Assembly: GCA_964636945.1 (NCBI GenBank)
Contig: CAZWVH010000003.1
Coordinates: forward strand, 10,120-74,119
DNA: 64,000 bases
From: CAZADA01 sp964636945
GTDB lineage: Bacteria > Pseudomonadota > Alphaproteobacteria > Caulobacterales > Maricaulaceae
Direction of reading: 5' to 3'
In this document: piece after piece, positions 16,510 through 24,477 of the stretch
How the letters are laid out: each line of letters opens with the position of its first letter
Position numbering within the stretch: the first letter of the stretch is position 1
Program-made: the position numbers and the translations under genes
The notes under the pieces: model-generated
Databases searched by the model: none
Told to the model about the DNA's origin: nothing
Seen by the model: the letters and a program-made list of their open reading frames with translations, nothing else

Positions 16510-19337
16510 ACTGCGCTTTCCAATCGCTCCAAAGCAGAAGCCAATTTTTGTTTTTGCGCCTCATAGGCCGATTGTTTTTCACGCTCGGCGGCAACCACGT
16601 CATCGGGCGCATTGGCGACAAACTTTTCGTTCGATAGTTTTTTGATCAATCGGCCGATCTCGCTGTCCACTTTTGCGATTTCCTTGGCCAAACGCGAGCG
16701 CTCGGCGTCCAGATCCACATGGCCTTCCAGCGGCAACACGATGGTGGTCCCGTCGATCACGGTTTGCACGCCATCTTTGCGCTGTTTGTCTTGCCCGCGT
16801 TTGATGTCCTTGAGCTGGGCGCGCCGGCAGATGATGTCGTGGTGAACCTTGATCCGATCGCGGGTGGCCGCGCTCGCCCCGAAATAGCGGCAGGGCAATT
16901 TGGCCGCGGCCGGCAAACCGATTTCTGCCCGCACCGAACGGATGGCGGTGACAAACCGGATCAGCCAGTTGATTTCCGCATCGGCTTCGGCGTCGATCAG
17001 GCTGTCCGGCAAATCCGGCCAGCGCTCCACAATCAACAGATTATCGCGACCCGTCTCCGGTGCGGTTTGGCCCCAGAGTTCCTCGGTGATGAACGGAATG
17101 AAGGGGTGGAGCAGTTTCAGCAATTGATCGAGCGTCCATGACGCACAGGCTTGGGTCTCCGCACGCGCCTCGGCCTCGGGACCCTCCTCGGCCTCACTGG
17201 CGAGCGCGGGTTTGATCAGCTCCAAATACCAATCGCAAAACACATTCCAGGCAAACCGATAGACCCCGGCGGCCGCATCAGCGAAGCGATAACGTTCAAG
17301 ATCGTCGGTCAGAGTGCGTGCGGCGCGCGTCACCTCGCCAATCATCCAACGATTCACCGTGAGTTTCGCTTTGGCCGGATCAAAATTGGGGTCGGGCTTG
17401 CAGCCATTCATCTGCAATAGGCGCGTGGCGTTCCAGACCTTGGTGCCAAAATTGCGATACCCCTCCACCCGCTCAATGGAAAAGCGCAGTTCTTGGCCCT
17501 GCACTGCTTGGGCGGCCATGGTGAAGCGCATGGCGTCCGCGCCATAGCGCGGAATCCCGTCGGGAAATTGCGCTCGGGTGAGTTTTTCAATGCGCTTTTT
17601 GTCGGAGTCTTTACTGACTTGCATGATCCGCTTTTGGACCAAGGTCTCCACGTCTGCCCCATCGAGCACATCCAATGGGTCAATGGTGTTGCCGATGGAT
17701 TTGGACATTTTCTGCCCCTTCTCGTCCAAAACGAGCGGGGTGATGTAGACGTCCTTGAAGGGAACCTCGTCCATGAAATGCAGGCCCTGCATCATCATGC
17801 GGGCGACCCAAAAGAAAATAATNNNNNNNNNNNNNNNNNNNNNNNNNNNNNNNNNNNNNNNNNNNNNNNNNNNNNNNNNNNNNNNNNNNNNNNNNNNNNN
17901 NNNNNNNNNNNNNNNNNNNNNNGGCCCATACCAGGCCGGAATCCGGTGCCCCCACCACAACTGGCGGGAGATGCACCAGGGCTGGATGTTGGTCAGCCAA
18001 TGATTGTAAATCTTGGTCCAGTTCTCCGGCACAAAGCGCGTGCGCCCATCGGCCACGGCCTCCAACGCCGGTTTGGCCAAAGTTTCAGCGTCCACAAACC
18101 ATTGATCGGTGAGCATGGGCTCAATGATCACGCCTGAACGATCGCCAAAGGGCTGCATGATTGTTTTGTCTTCAACGCCGATCATCAGGCCTTCGGCATC
18201 GATGTTGGCGACGACCCGTTTGCGCGCGGCGAACCGATCCATGCCGCGATACTCGTCGGGAACCAGATTGATGGCGTCAACATAGGCTTCGTCCGGCGCT
18301 CCGGCCTCTGACACCAGTTTCTGCGCCTTCGCCGCCTCGTCGGCGTATGGCGCGCCGTCGTCGCGCAACCGGCCTTGGGTGTCCATCAGCCGGTACATGG
18401 GGATGTTGTTGCGCTTGGCGACTTCGTAGTCATTGAAATCGTGGGCGCCGGTGATCTTAACCGCGCCGGAGCCAAACGCGGGATCGGGATACTCGTCGGT
18501 GATGATGGGGATCAACCGGCGATGTTCCTTCGGACCGACGGGAATCTCACACAATTTGCCCACTATGGGGGCATAGCGTTCATCCGACGGATGCACAGCC
18601 ACCGCGCCGTCGCCGAGCATGGTTTCAGGGCGCGTGGTGGCGATGGAAATATAGTTGCGCGTTTCGCGCAGGGTGACATTTCCGTCCGCGTCTTTTTCGA
18701 CGTATTCGTAGGTTTCTCCGTCCTGGAGCGGGTACTTAAAGTGCCACATATGGCCGGGCCGCTCGATATTCTCGACCTCGAGGTCAGAAATCGCGGTCTC
18801 AAACTTAGGATCCCAATTGACCAAGCGCTTGGCGCGATAGATCAGCCCTTCATTGTACAGATCGACGAAAACCTTGCGCACGGCGGCCGATAGGCCCTCG
18901 TCCATGGTAAAGCGTTCCCGGCTCCAATCACACGAGGCGCCCAGCCGACGAAGCTGGCGCAATATCATGCCGCCGGATTCGTCTTTCCACGCCCAGACGC
19001 GCTTGAGGAATTCGTCCCGGCCCATATCGCGCCGAGACGGTTCTTGGCGCTCGGCCAACTGTCGCTCCACCACCATTTGCGTGGCGATGCCGGCATGGTC
19101 GGTGCCCGGCTGCCAAAGCACCGTCTTGCCCTGCATGCGATGATAGCGGGTCAACAGGTCCTGCAGCGTGTTGTTGAGCGCATGGCCAATGTGCAACGAG
19201 CCCGTGACATTGGGCGGCGGAATCACAATGCAAAAGGCGTCCTCGCCATCCTTGGCGGGCTGAAACGCGCCCGATTGCTCCCACGCCTCATAAATGCGCG
19301 GTTCTACTGCTGCAGGATCAAAGGTCTTATCCAGCAC
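16506..19337 (-). CDS. valS: Valyl-tRNA synthetase, interrupted by an assembly gap
   Basis: This class I synthetase charges tRNA-Val. The HIGH motif is in PNVTGSLHIGHALNN (about residue 46) and the KMSKS motif in EKGQKMSKSIGN. The WEQSGAF start, the FVPENWTKIYNHW segment and a C-terminal coiled coil (LAKEIAKVDSEIGRLIKKL) are all typical. A run of 100 N splits the gene between HRIPAWYG and IIFFWVARM. The frame stays open across the gap only because 100 N happen to fit; the missing part should include the segment with DTWFSSALW of the catalytic domain, which is longer than 34 residues in known ValRS. It is therefore an incomplete gene model, not a pseudogene. popZ and tolC lie upstream. Confidence 0.95.
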   Translation of the reverse strand: MLDKTFDPAAVEPRIYEAWEQSGAFQPAKDGEDAFCIVIPPPNVTGSLHIGHALNNTLQDLLTRYHRMQGKTVLWQPGTDHAGIATQMVVERQLAERQEPSRRDMGRDEFLKRVWAWKDESGGMILRQLRRLGASCDWSRERFTMDEGLSAAVRKVFVDLYNEGLIYRAKRLVNWDPKFETAISDLEVENIERPGHMWHFKYPLQDGETYEYVEKDADGNVTLRETRNYISIATTRPETMLGDGAVAVHPSDERYAPIVGKLCEIPVGPKEHRRLIPIITDEYPDPAFGSGAVKITGAHDFNDYEVAKRNNIPMYRLMDTQGRLRDDGAPYADEAAKAQKLVSEAGAPDEAYVDAINLVPDEYRGMDRFAARKRVVANIDAEGLMIGVEDKTIMQPFGDRSGVIIEPMLTDQWFVDAETLAKPALEAVADGRTRFVPENWTKIYNHWLTNIQPWCISRQLWWGHRIPAWYGXXXXXXXXXXXXXXXXXXXXXXXXXXXXXXXXXXIIFFWVARMMMQGLHFMDEVPFKDVYITPLVLDEKGQKMSKSIGNTIDPLDVLDGADVETLVQKRIMQVSKDSDKKRIEKLTRAQFPDGIPRYGADAMRFTMAAQAVQGQELRFSIERVEGYRNFGTKVWNATRLLQMNGCKPDPNFDPAKAKLTVNRWMIGEVTRAARTLTDDLERYRFADAAAGVYRFAWNVFCDWYLELIKPALASEAEEGPEAEARAETQACASWTLDQLLKLLHPFIPFITEELWGQTAPETGRDNLLIVERWPDLPDSLIDAEADAEINWLIRFVTAIRSVRAEIGLPAAAKLPCRYFGASAATRDRIKVHHDIICRRAQLKDIKRGQDKQRKDGVQTVIDGTTIVLPLEGHVDLDAERSRLAKEIAKVDSEIGRLIKKLSNEKFVANAPDDVVAAEREKQSAYEAQKQKLASALERLESAV
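17823..17922. other. Assembly gap (100 N)
   Basis: Exactly 100 undetermined bases, the usual placeholder for a gap of unknown size. It falls inside valS. The conserved spacing between the flanking motifs implies that the true missing sequence is longer. Confidence 0.98.
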
Positions 19338-19439
19338 GGCCCATTCTCAAATTTGCTCAAACAACGAGGATCACGCGCTATACCAGCACGTGACCGACTT
19401 TGTGGAGGGGGCGGCGCGGTTTTCTCGCAGATCGTGCGC

Positions 19440-19973
19440 CTAGCGGCGTGCGCGCGCGATGATGCGGTCGATTTCCTCGGCCACGCTGGCGCGGACAATC
19501 GACTCCAAATTGGCGTCGAGCCATTCGCGCAACATGGGCTTCAGCATTTCGCGCACCAAATCGTCCAGCGTCACGCCAGGGCTATTGCGACTGGCCACCA
19601 TGATGTTGGTCAAAAGAGCGCCGAACGCGCCAGCCGTGGCGTCGGCCACCGGAGCGCTGACAATGGAGTCCTCGTCCTGCTTGGGACGACGTTCACTTTC
19701 GCCTGACTTTTCATTGCGCGTTGGAACAGGGCCATCCGCATGCGTCCCGCCATTGTGCGTGGAGGCAGCGGACGACGGCGCCTCGACTAACTCGTCGTCT
19801 TCGTCCGTGATCTCGAGAACTTCGTCATCGAGACCAGGTTCGTCAAACTGAGTGTCGCGACTTGGGGCCTCAACGGCCTGCTCGTCCACTTCATCTTCCT
19901 CAGCAATAATGCGCCGAATAGAGGCAAGAATATCCTCCATCGACGGCTCTTGCTCAGCTTTCTGCTCAGCCAT
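19440..19973 (-). CDS. popZ: PopZ-like polar organising protein (DUF2497)
   Basis: This 177-residue protein has the PopZ layout: an N-terminal helix SMEDILASIRRIIAEEDE that in Caulobacter recruits client proteins, a long acidic Asp/Glu/Pro/Ser linker (about residues 28-110), and a C-terminal oligomerisation region (TLDDLVREMLKPMLREWLDA, then EEIDRIIARARR). PopZ forms a polar matrix that anchors the ParB-bound origin and cell-cycle kinases. The position next to valS and tolC matches the arrangement I recall for Caulobacter. GAGGCGCC precedes the ATG. There is no membrane segment. Identification is strong for the DUF2497 family; polar function is inferred. Confidence 0.9.
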   Translation of the reverse strand: MAEQKAEQEPSMEDILASIRRIIAEEDEVDEQAVEAPSRDTQFDEPGLDDEVLEITDEDDELVEAPSSAASTHNGGTHADGPVPTRNEKSGESERRPKQDEDSIVSAPVADATAGAFGALLTNIMVASRNSPGVTLDDLVREMLKPMLREWLDANLESIVRASVAEEIDRIIARARR

Positions 19974-20082
19974 GGCGCCTCACCTTTATGAGTTTTTTCA
20001 ATATTTGCAGACGCTAAGGTGCGTCGCGCGATGGCGACAACCCCTTTTGCACCGGTTCATCAACCCGGTTCACAAATTTCGG

Positions 20083-21465
20083 TCAGAACGTCTCGACAAT
20101 GCCCACGCCAATGGGCCAGCGACGCACCTCGTCCAGATGATCGTCAGGCGAATAAAGCTCCACCGGGAGACCGAGATCCTCCGCCGTCAAACGTCCAACC
20201 GCCTGCAAAACTGCAAAGCCGGCAACTGTGGCGTCCCGTTGCGCCGACACCAAGTCCAAGCGAGCGTTGAGCAATTCTTGTTCCGCATCCAATACATCCA
20301 GCGTCGTGCGCACGCCCACTTGGGCTTCCTGCTCAACGCCATCAAAGGCAATGGTGTTGGCCCGCACCGCCTCCTCGCCGGACGAAATCTGAAACCGGGC
20401 CGCATCCAATTGCGACCAGGCGGAAATGGCCGCTTCACGCACCAAACGCTGGGTATTGCGCACTTGAAGCATTTGGGCGGAAGCCGATTGGCTGGCCTGA
20501 CGCAAAATTGAGGAATTCACACCCCCATTATACAGCGGCAAGGTGAGCCGCACGCCCGCGGTCACGCCGCGCTGCTCGTCCAAGGCGAACGGATTGGCTG
20601 TGGCGTCAAAGCGCTGATTGTCCGTGTAATTCGCTGAGCCTTCGAGCGACAATCGCGGACGCAGTCCCGACTTGGCTTGGGTCACGCGCGCTTGGGCGGC
20701 CTGTTCAGCAAAACGGGCGGCCACGACGGACGGATTGTTTTCAATCGCCAAGGCAACCGATTCTTCCAGCGTTGCCGGTAGGAACGGCACCGATGGCGGG
20801 TCTTGCAGAGTACCCGGCGCACGGCTAATCACGCGCTCAAAAGCAGCTCGAGAAACCGACAACTGAGCGCGCGCTGCGGCCAATTGCGAACGCGCGCTGG
20901 CAAGACGCGCCTGAGCCTGAGCAACGTCGGTTCGCGTGATCTGGCCCACATCAAAGCGCGCTTGGCTGGCGTCCAACTGCTCGCTCAGGACAGTGACGTT
21001 ATTGGCGCGGATGGCTAAAATTTCCTCATCGCGCCATACATCAAGATACGCGGTTGACGCGTCGAACAACACCTGTTGTTCGGTGGCTTTAAGATCAGCA
21101 CGTCCCGATTCAATGGCCGCGCGCGCTTCATCAAGGGCGCCGCTCACTGCACCACCAGCATAGAGGGTCTGGCTTGCGGCAAGGCCCGCCGTCAAATCCT
21201 CGGACTGGACCGAGGGGTCGCCGAAATCGGGCTCGCGGCGCGATTCACTCCACGTGAAACCGGTCTCTCCATTGACGGTGGGCAAGCGGCCAGCGCGCGC
21301 CTGCGCCAAATCCTCGTCGATGGCCCGCAATTGGGCGCGTTGGGCCTGGAGTTGCGGATTGGTGTCATAGGCAAGGGCCAACGCTTCTTCGAATGTTTGC
21401 GCTGATGCTGCGGCAAAACTTAACGAAAGCGCAGTGCACACGCCAATAATCCAACGGACTACCAT
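20083..21465 (-). CDS. tolC: TolC-family outer-membrane efflux protein
   Basis: This is the outer-membrane channel of tripartite efflux or type I secretion systems; 460 residues with a signal peptide (cleavage near ASA-QT, residue 23). The protein shows the duplicated OEP pattern: LALAYDTNPQLQAQRAQLRA in the first half and VALAIENNPSVVAARFAEQA in the second, each opening a long coiled-coil hairpin. GVRLTLPLYNGGVNSS marks the second strand set. AGGGGT lies before the ATG. It is flanked by pcm upstream and popZ downstream on the same strand. The inner-membrane partner is not in this window. Confidence 0.93.
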   Translation of the reverse strand: MVVRWIIGVCTALSLSFAAASAQTFEEALALAYDTNPQLQAQRAQLRAIDEDLAQARAGRLPTVNGETGFTWSESRREPDFGDPSVQSEDLTAGLAASQTLYAGGAVSGALDEARAAIESGRADLKATEQQVLFDASTAYLDVWRDEEILAIRANNVTVLSEQLDASQARFDVGQITRTDVAQAQARLASARSQLAAARAQLSVSRAAFERVISRAPGTLQDPPSVPFLPATLEESVALAIENNPSVVAARFAEQAAQARVTQAKSGLRPRLSLEGSANYTDNQRFDATANPFALDEQRGVTAGVRLTLPLYNGGVNSSILRQASQSASAQMLQVRNTQRLVREAAISAWSQLDAARFQISSGEEAVRANTIAFDGVEQEAQVGVRTTLDVLDAEQELLNARLDLVSAQRDATVAGFAVLQAVGRLTAEDLGLPVELYSPDDHLDEVRRWPIGVGIVETF

Positions 21466-21548
21466 GGAGGACCCCTCTTACCTATGGCTGTAGGTGGACA
21501 TATAAGGACGATCCAACCGCCTTGAAGTCGTTACCACCAATGAATGGC

Positions 21549-22217
21549 TTAGAACGAAAATGCTTTCGGTTTACTAAACCCAGGCAGAAGTGGTGCGACG
21601 GCATCGAAAATAACTCGGTCACCTATGGCCGATCCGGTCTTTGTAAAAACGCGCGCAACTCCGCGCCCGTCGACAAACTCAAACACGCCCAGCCGGCCGC
21701 CATCGGACAACTGTTCGCACCAGGCTTGAGGGACGTGCTCGACTGCACCATTGACGAAAATCACATCAAACGGACCGTGATTGGCTGCCCCATCTTGGAG
21801 CTCGCCGAATACCACGGCTGTGTTGTCTGCGCCGACTTCAGACAACAATTGGCCAGCGCGCTCGACACGTGCATGGTCGTCTTCAAGACCAATGACCATT
21901 TCGCCCAAACGCGCCAGAATTGCCGTGGAGTAACCGCGTGCGCACGCCACATCCAGGATTAAGTCGGTTTTCTCGATCTCAAGCGCTTGAATCAATTTGG
22001 CGAAGTCACGTGGCCGCAGCAGCCAGCGGGACTCGTTCACCTGCACATGCATATCGGCATACGCCTGCGTTACCCGGCCTTTCGGCACGAAGCGATGACG
22101 CGGAATCTCATCCATCGCGTCCAGCAAAGGGCCCAGCGTTACGTCATTCACGCGAACCTGGCCGTTGACCATTTGCGCGCGCGCGTCATTCGATTCAATC
22201 ATGGTTGTCATTCCCAT
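21549..22217 (-). CDS. pcm: Protein-L-isoaspartate O-methyltransferase family protein
   Basis: This 222-residue cytoplasmic protein belongs to the PCMT family, which uses SAM to start repair of isoaspartyl residues. The N-terminal MVNGQVRVNDVT and IPRHRFVP segments, the SAM-binding strand LILDVACARGYSTAILARLG and post-motifs FDVIFVNGAVEHVP are recognisable. Motif I is unusual, with ACARGY where most members keep a small glycine-rich GxGxG or AGSG loop, so catalytic ability is uncertain. Three in-frame ATGs (22217, 22211, 22202) compete; the last has GGGA at suitable spacing. It lies directly upstream of tolC and is probably in the same transcript. Confidence 0.85.
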   Translation of the reverse strand: MGMTTMIESNDARAQMVNGQVRVNDVTLGPLLDAMDEIPRHRFVPKGRVTQAYADMHVQVNESRWLLRPRDFAKLIQALEIEKTDLILDVACARGYSTAILARLGEMVIGLEDDHARVERAGQLLSEVGADNTAVVFGELQDGAANHGPFDVIFVNGAVEHVPQAWCEQLSDGGRLGVFEFVDGRGVARVFTKTGSAIGDRVIFDAVAPLLPGFSKPKAFSF

Positions 22218-22352
22218 CGACTGCCCGGGTCTTAGCGGACGCTAAGGGGTCCGGCAATGCGGCGGTGCAACCCAGCTGCGTATCGCTCACTTGACACACA
22301 CCGCTGGAGTAAGGCGGTTAGGCGCATCCCCCTCGCCAATTGGGTTGCGACG

Positions 22353-23144
22353 ATGAGCGAACCGGTCACTTACACGAGTTATCTTTGTCTTGATGAGCTG
22401 CTGAGCTGCCAAAAGCCGCGCAGCCGACAACATGACGAGACGCTGTTCATTATTATCCATCAAACGACCGAGCTATGGCTCAAACAAATTCTTCATGAGC
22501 TGGCCGCGGCCCAATCGTGGATCGCAAGCGATGACCTTGAGCCTGCGTTGAAAGCATTGGCGCGGGTGTCAAAGATACAGTCATTAATCACCCAATCTTG
22601 GGATACATTGGCGACCCTGACGCCGCCGGATTATCTGACGTTCCGCGACGAACTCGGTTCAGGGTCCGGTTTCCAATCGCTACAGTTTCGCAAATTGGAG
22701 TTTTTCTTGGGGCTGCGCGACGCGGGATATCTGGGCTCGTTTCAATCTGGCGGATCGGCGCGCCGCGATTTAGAAGACATGCTTGCGACACCCTCACTCT
22801 ATGACACGTGTTTGGCGCGGCTGGCCACGGACTTTTCGTGCGTGCCCGAGCACGTCTTGGCGCGCGATACGAGCAAGGCCTATACCGCCGATGAAAATGT
22901 GGAAGCGGCCTGGTTGGAGGTGTACCGGGCCCCCGATCAATATTGGGAGCTATATGCGCTGGCCGAAAAGCTGGTGGATTTGGAGGATTCGTTTCGCGTG
23001 TGGCGCTTTCGCCATGTCACCACCGTGGAGCGGATCATTGGCCGCAAACGCGGGACTGGCGGCACGTCCGGCGTGGACTACTTGATGAAGGGACTGGAAC
23101 GCTGGTGCTTTCCTGAGCTGTGGTCATTGAGAACAAAATTGTGA
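22353..23144 (+). CDS. kynA: Tryptophan 2,3-dioxygenase
   Basis: This haem enzyme opens the indole ring of L-tryptophan to N-formylkynurenine, the first step of the kynurenine pathway. It is 263 residues, normal length. Recognisable parts are VTYTSYLCLDELLSCQ, the substrate-binding HDETLFIIIHQTTELWLKQI with the distal His, SGSGFQSLQFRKLEFFLG, and the haem-ligand His in FRVWRFRHVTTVERIIGRK, followed by GTGGTSGVDYL. The ATG at 22353 matches the family start; the ribosome site is weak. It diverges from pcm and overlaps the next gene by four bases. Confidence 0.95.
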   Translation: MSEPVTYTSYLCLDELLSCQKPRSRQHDETLFIIIHQTTELWLKQILHELAAAQSWIASDDLEPALKALARVSKIQSLITQSWDTLATLTPPDYLTFRDELGSGSGFQSLQFRKLEFFLGLRDAGYLGSFQSGGSARRDLEDMLATPSLYDTCLARLATDFSCVPEHVLARDTSKAYTADENVEAAWLEVYRAPDQYWELYALAEKLVDLEDSFRVWRFRHVTTVERIIGRKRGTGGTSGVDYLMKGLERWCFPELWSLRTKL

Positions 23145-24310
23145 GCTTTCAACACCTCTTCTCACAAAGCCTGGCTGCTGCACCTGATCGATTGCACTTT
23201 GCCGCTCACAGTCATCATTTATGGCCTGACGCCGCACTTGAGGCTCACAATGAGGCGGCGCGCGACGCTGCGCGGTTAGCGGACCGTAAGTGGGAGCGGG
23301 TCATGGGTGACATTTTGCCCCGCGCTCGGATGCACATCGCCGATGAGTTGACGCTGCCCAGGACTGACAGCATCGCTTTTGCTCCCAACACCCACGAATT
23401 CATCGTGCGCATGCGCTCTTGTTTCCCATCCGATCGCCCGCTGACGATCCTCACGACGGATGGCGAGTTCTACAGCGCTCGCCGCCAATTTTTGCGCTGG
23501 CAAGAAGCCAAGGCGGCGCATATCCATCGCGTTGCGCTCGAACCAATTGACAGCTTTGCCGAACGTTGGCGATCAGCTCTTGCTGAGCGGACGTATGACT
23601 GGGTGTTTGCCAGCCAAGTCTTTTTTGGCTCTGGTCTGATCAACCCTGTACTCGAAAACACACTGAATGTGCTCCACCATCGGCCCGACTGGCTCATCAT
23701 TGACGGTTATCACGGCTTTATGGCCATGGAGACGGACTTCAGCGCGTTTGCCGATCGGGCATTCTATCTTGCTGGCGGGTATAAATACGCCATGTCGGGT
23801 GAAGGCGCGTGTTTCTTGCATGCGCCGCCAGGGTTTGGCCCGCGCCCCGTAAATACAGGCTGGTTCGCCGCCTTCGAGGCTTTGGAAACCCACCAGGACG
23901 ACCGCGCCCACTATGCCGCTCACGCTGGGCGGTTTACGGGATCGACCTTCGACCCCACGGGCTTTTATCGCTTTGTTGGAGTGCGCGACATGCTGGCGCG
24001 TGAAGGACTGAGCCTTGCCGCCATCAATGACTATGTGCACCCTTTGCTCGAGCATTTTGAGCAAGCCGTCAGGACCGGACGGGCCGGTCAATTGCAGAAC
24101 GCGCAACTCCTCGCGCCACATCAGGCCGGACCAAGAGCGCGGTTTCTCGCCTACCGCCACGAGCACGCCGGTGCGTGGCGCGACGGCCTCTTAAAGCAAA
24201 ACATAATGATCGATGTGCGCGATGATGTGATCCGGTTTGGCTTCGGACTTTACCAAAGCCATGAATGGGTTGACCGGTTGATTGATGCTTGCGCGGACAT
24301 TTGTCGTTAA
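23141..24310 (+). CDS. Kynureninase-like PLP-dependent enzyme (class V fold)
   Basis: This is a 389-residue fold-type I PLP enzyme. The cofactor Lys is in LAGGYKYAMSGEGACF (about residue 217), a setting close to that of kynureninase, and the Asp that binds the pyridine nitrogen is in WLIIDGYHGF. The start GTG at 23141 shares bases with the kynA stop (GTGA), giving tight coupling and pointing to kynurenine metabolism. The N-terminal LDGNSLG-type motif of classical kynureninases is replaced by LHFAAHSHHLWPD, so this is a divergent subfamily, and the exact reaction (kynurenine, formylkynurenine or another amino acid) is uncertain. No formamidase gene is nearby. Confidence 0.78.
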   Translation: MSFQHLFSQSLAAAPDRLHFAAHSHHLWPDAALEAHNEAARDAARLADRKWERVMGDILPRARMHIADELTLPRTDSIAFAPNTHEFIVRMRSCFPSDRPLTILTTDGEFYSARRQFLRWQEAKAAHIHRVALEPIDSFAERWRSALAERTYDWVFASQVFFGSGLINPVLENTLNVLHHRPDWLIIDGYHGFMAMETDFSAFADRAFYLAGGYKYAMSGEGACFLHAPPGFGPRPVNTGWFAAFEALETHQDDRAHYAAHAGRFTGSTFDPTGFYRFVGVRDMLAREGLSLAAINDYVHPLLEHFEQAVRTGRAGQLQNAQLLAPHQAGPRARFLAYRHEHAGAWRDGLLKQNIMIDVRDDVIRFGFGLYQSHEWVDRLIDACADICR

Positions 24311-24387
24311 ACTGCGTGACCCAATTCGCTTTGGGCTACGCAAATGCTTTGACATCAGCGCAAGACAATGCTTGCGTCTCTCGCCGC

Positions 24388-24461
24388 GGCGCCGTGGCGG
24401 AGTGGTTACGCAGAGGACTGCAAATCCTTGTACCCCGGTTCGATTCCGGGCGGCGCCTCCA
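24388..24461 (+). tRNA. tRNA-Cys (GCA)
   Basis: A full cloverleaf can be drawn. The acceptor stem pairs GGCGCCG with CGGCGCC. The D arm lies around GCGGAGTGGTTACGC. The anticodon stem GAGGA/TCCTT carries loop CTGCAAA with anticodon GCA. The T stem CCCGG/CCGGG has loop TTCGATT. The discriminator is T and the CCA end is encoded in the DNA. It is 74 bases long and lies 77 bases after the kynureninase-like gene. Confidence 0.96.
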
Positions 24462-24477
24462 ACATTTTCGCGAGCAC

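Noticed and set aside
24289..24477. Open frame continuing upstream of the capA-like gene through the tRNA-Cys
   Set aside because: It runs through a complete tRNA gene and adds residues without family similarity; the lipoprotein signal begins at 24478.
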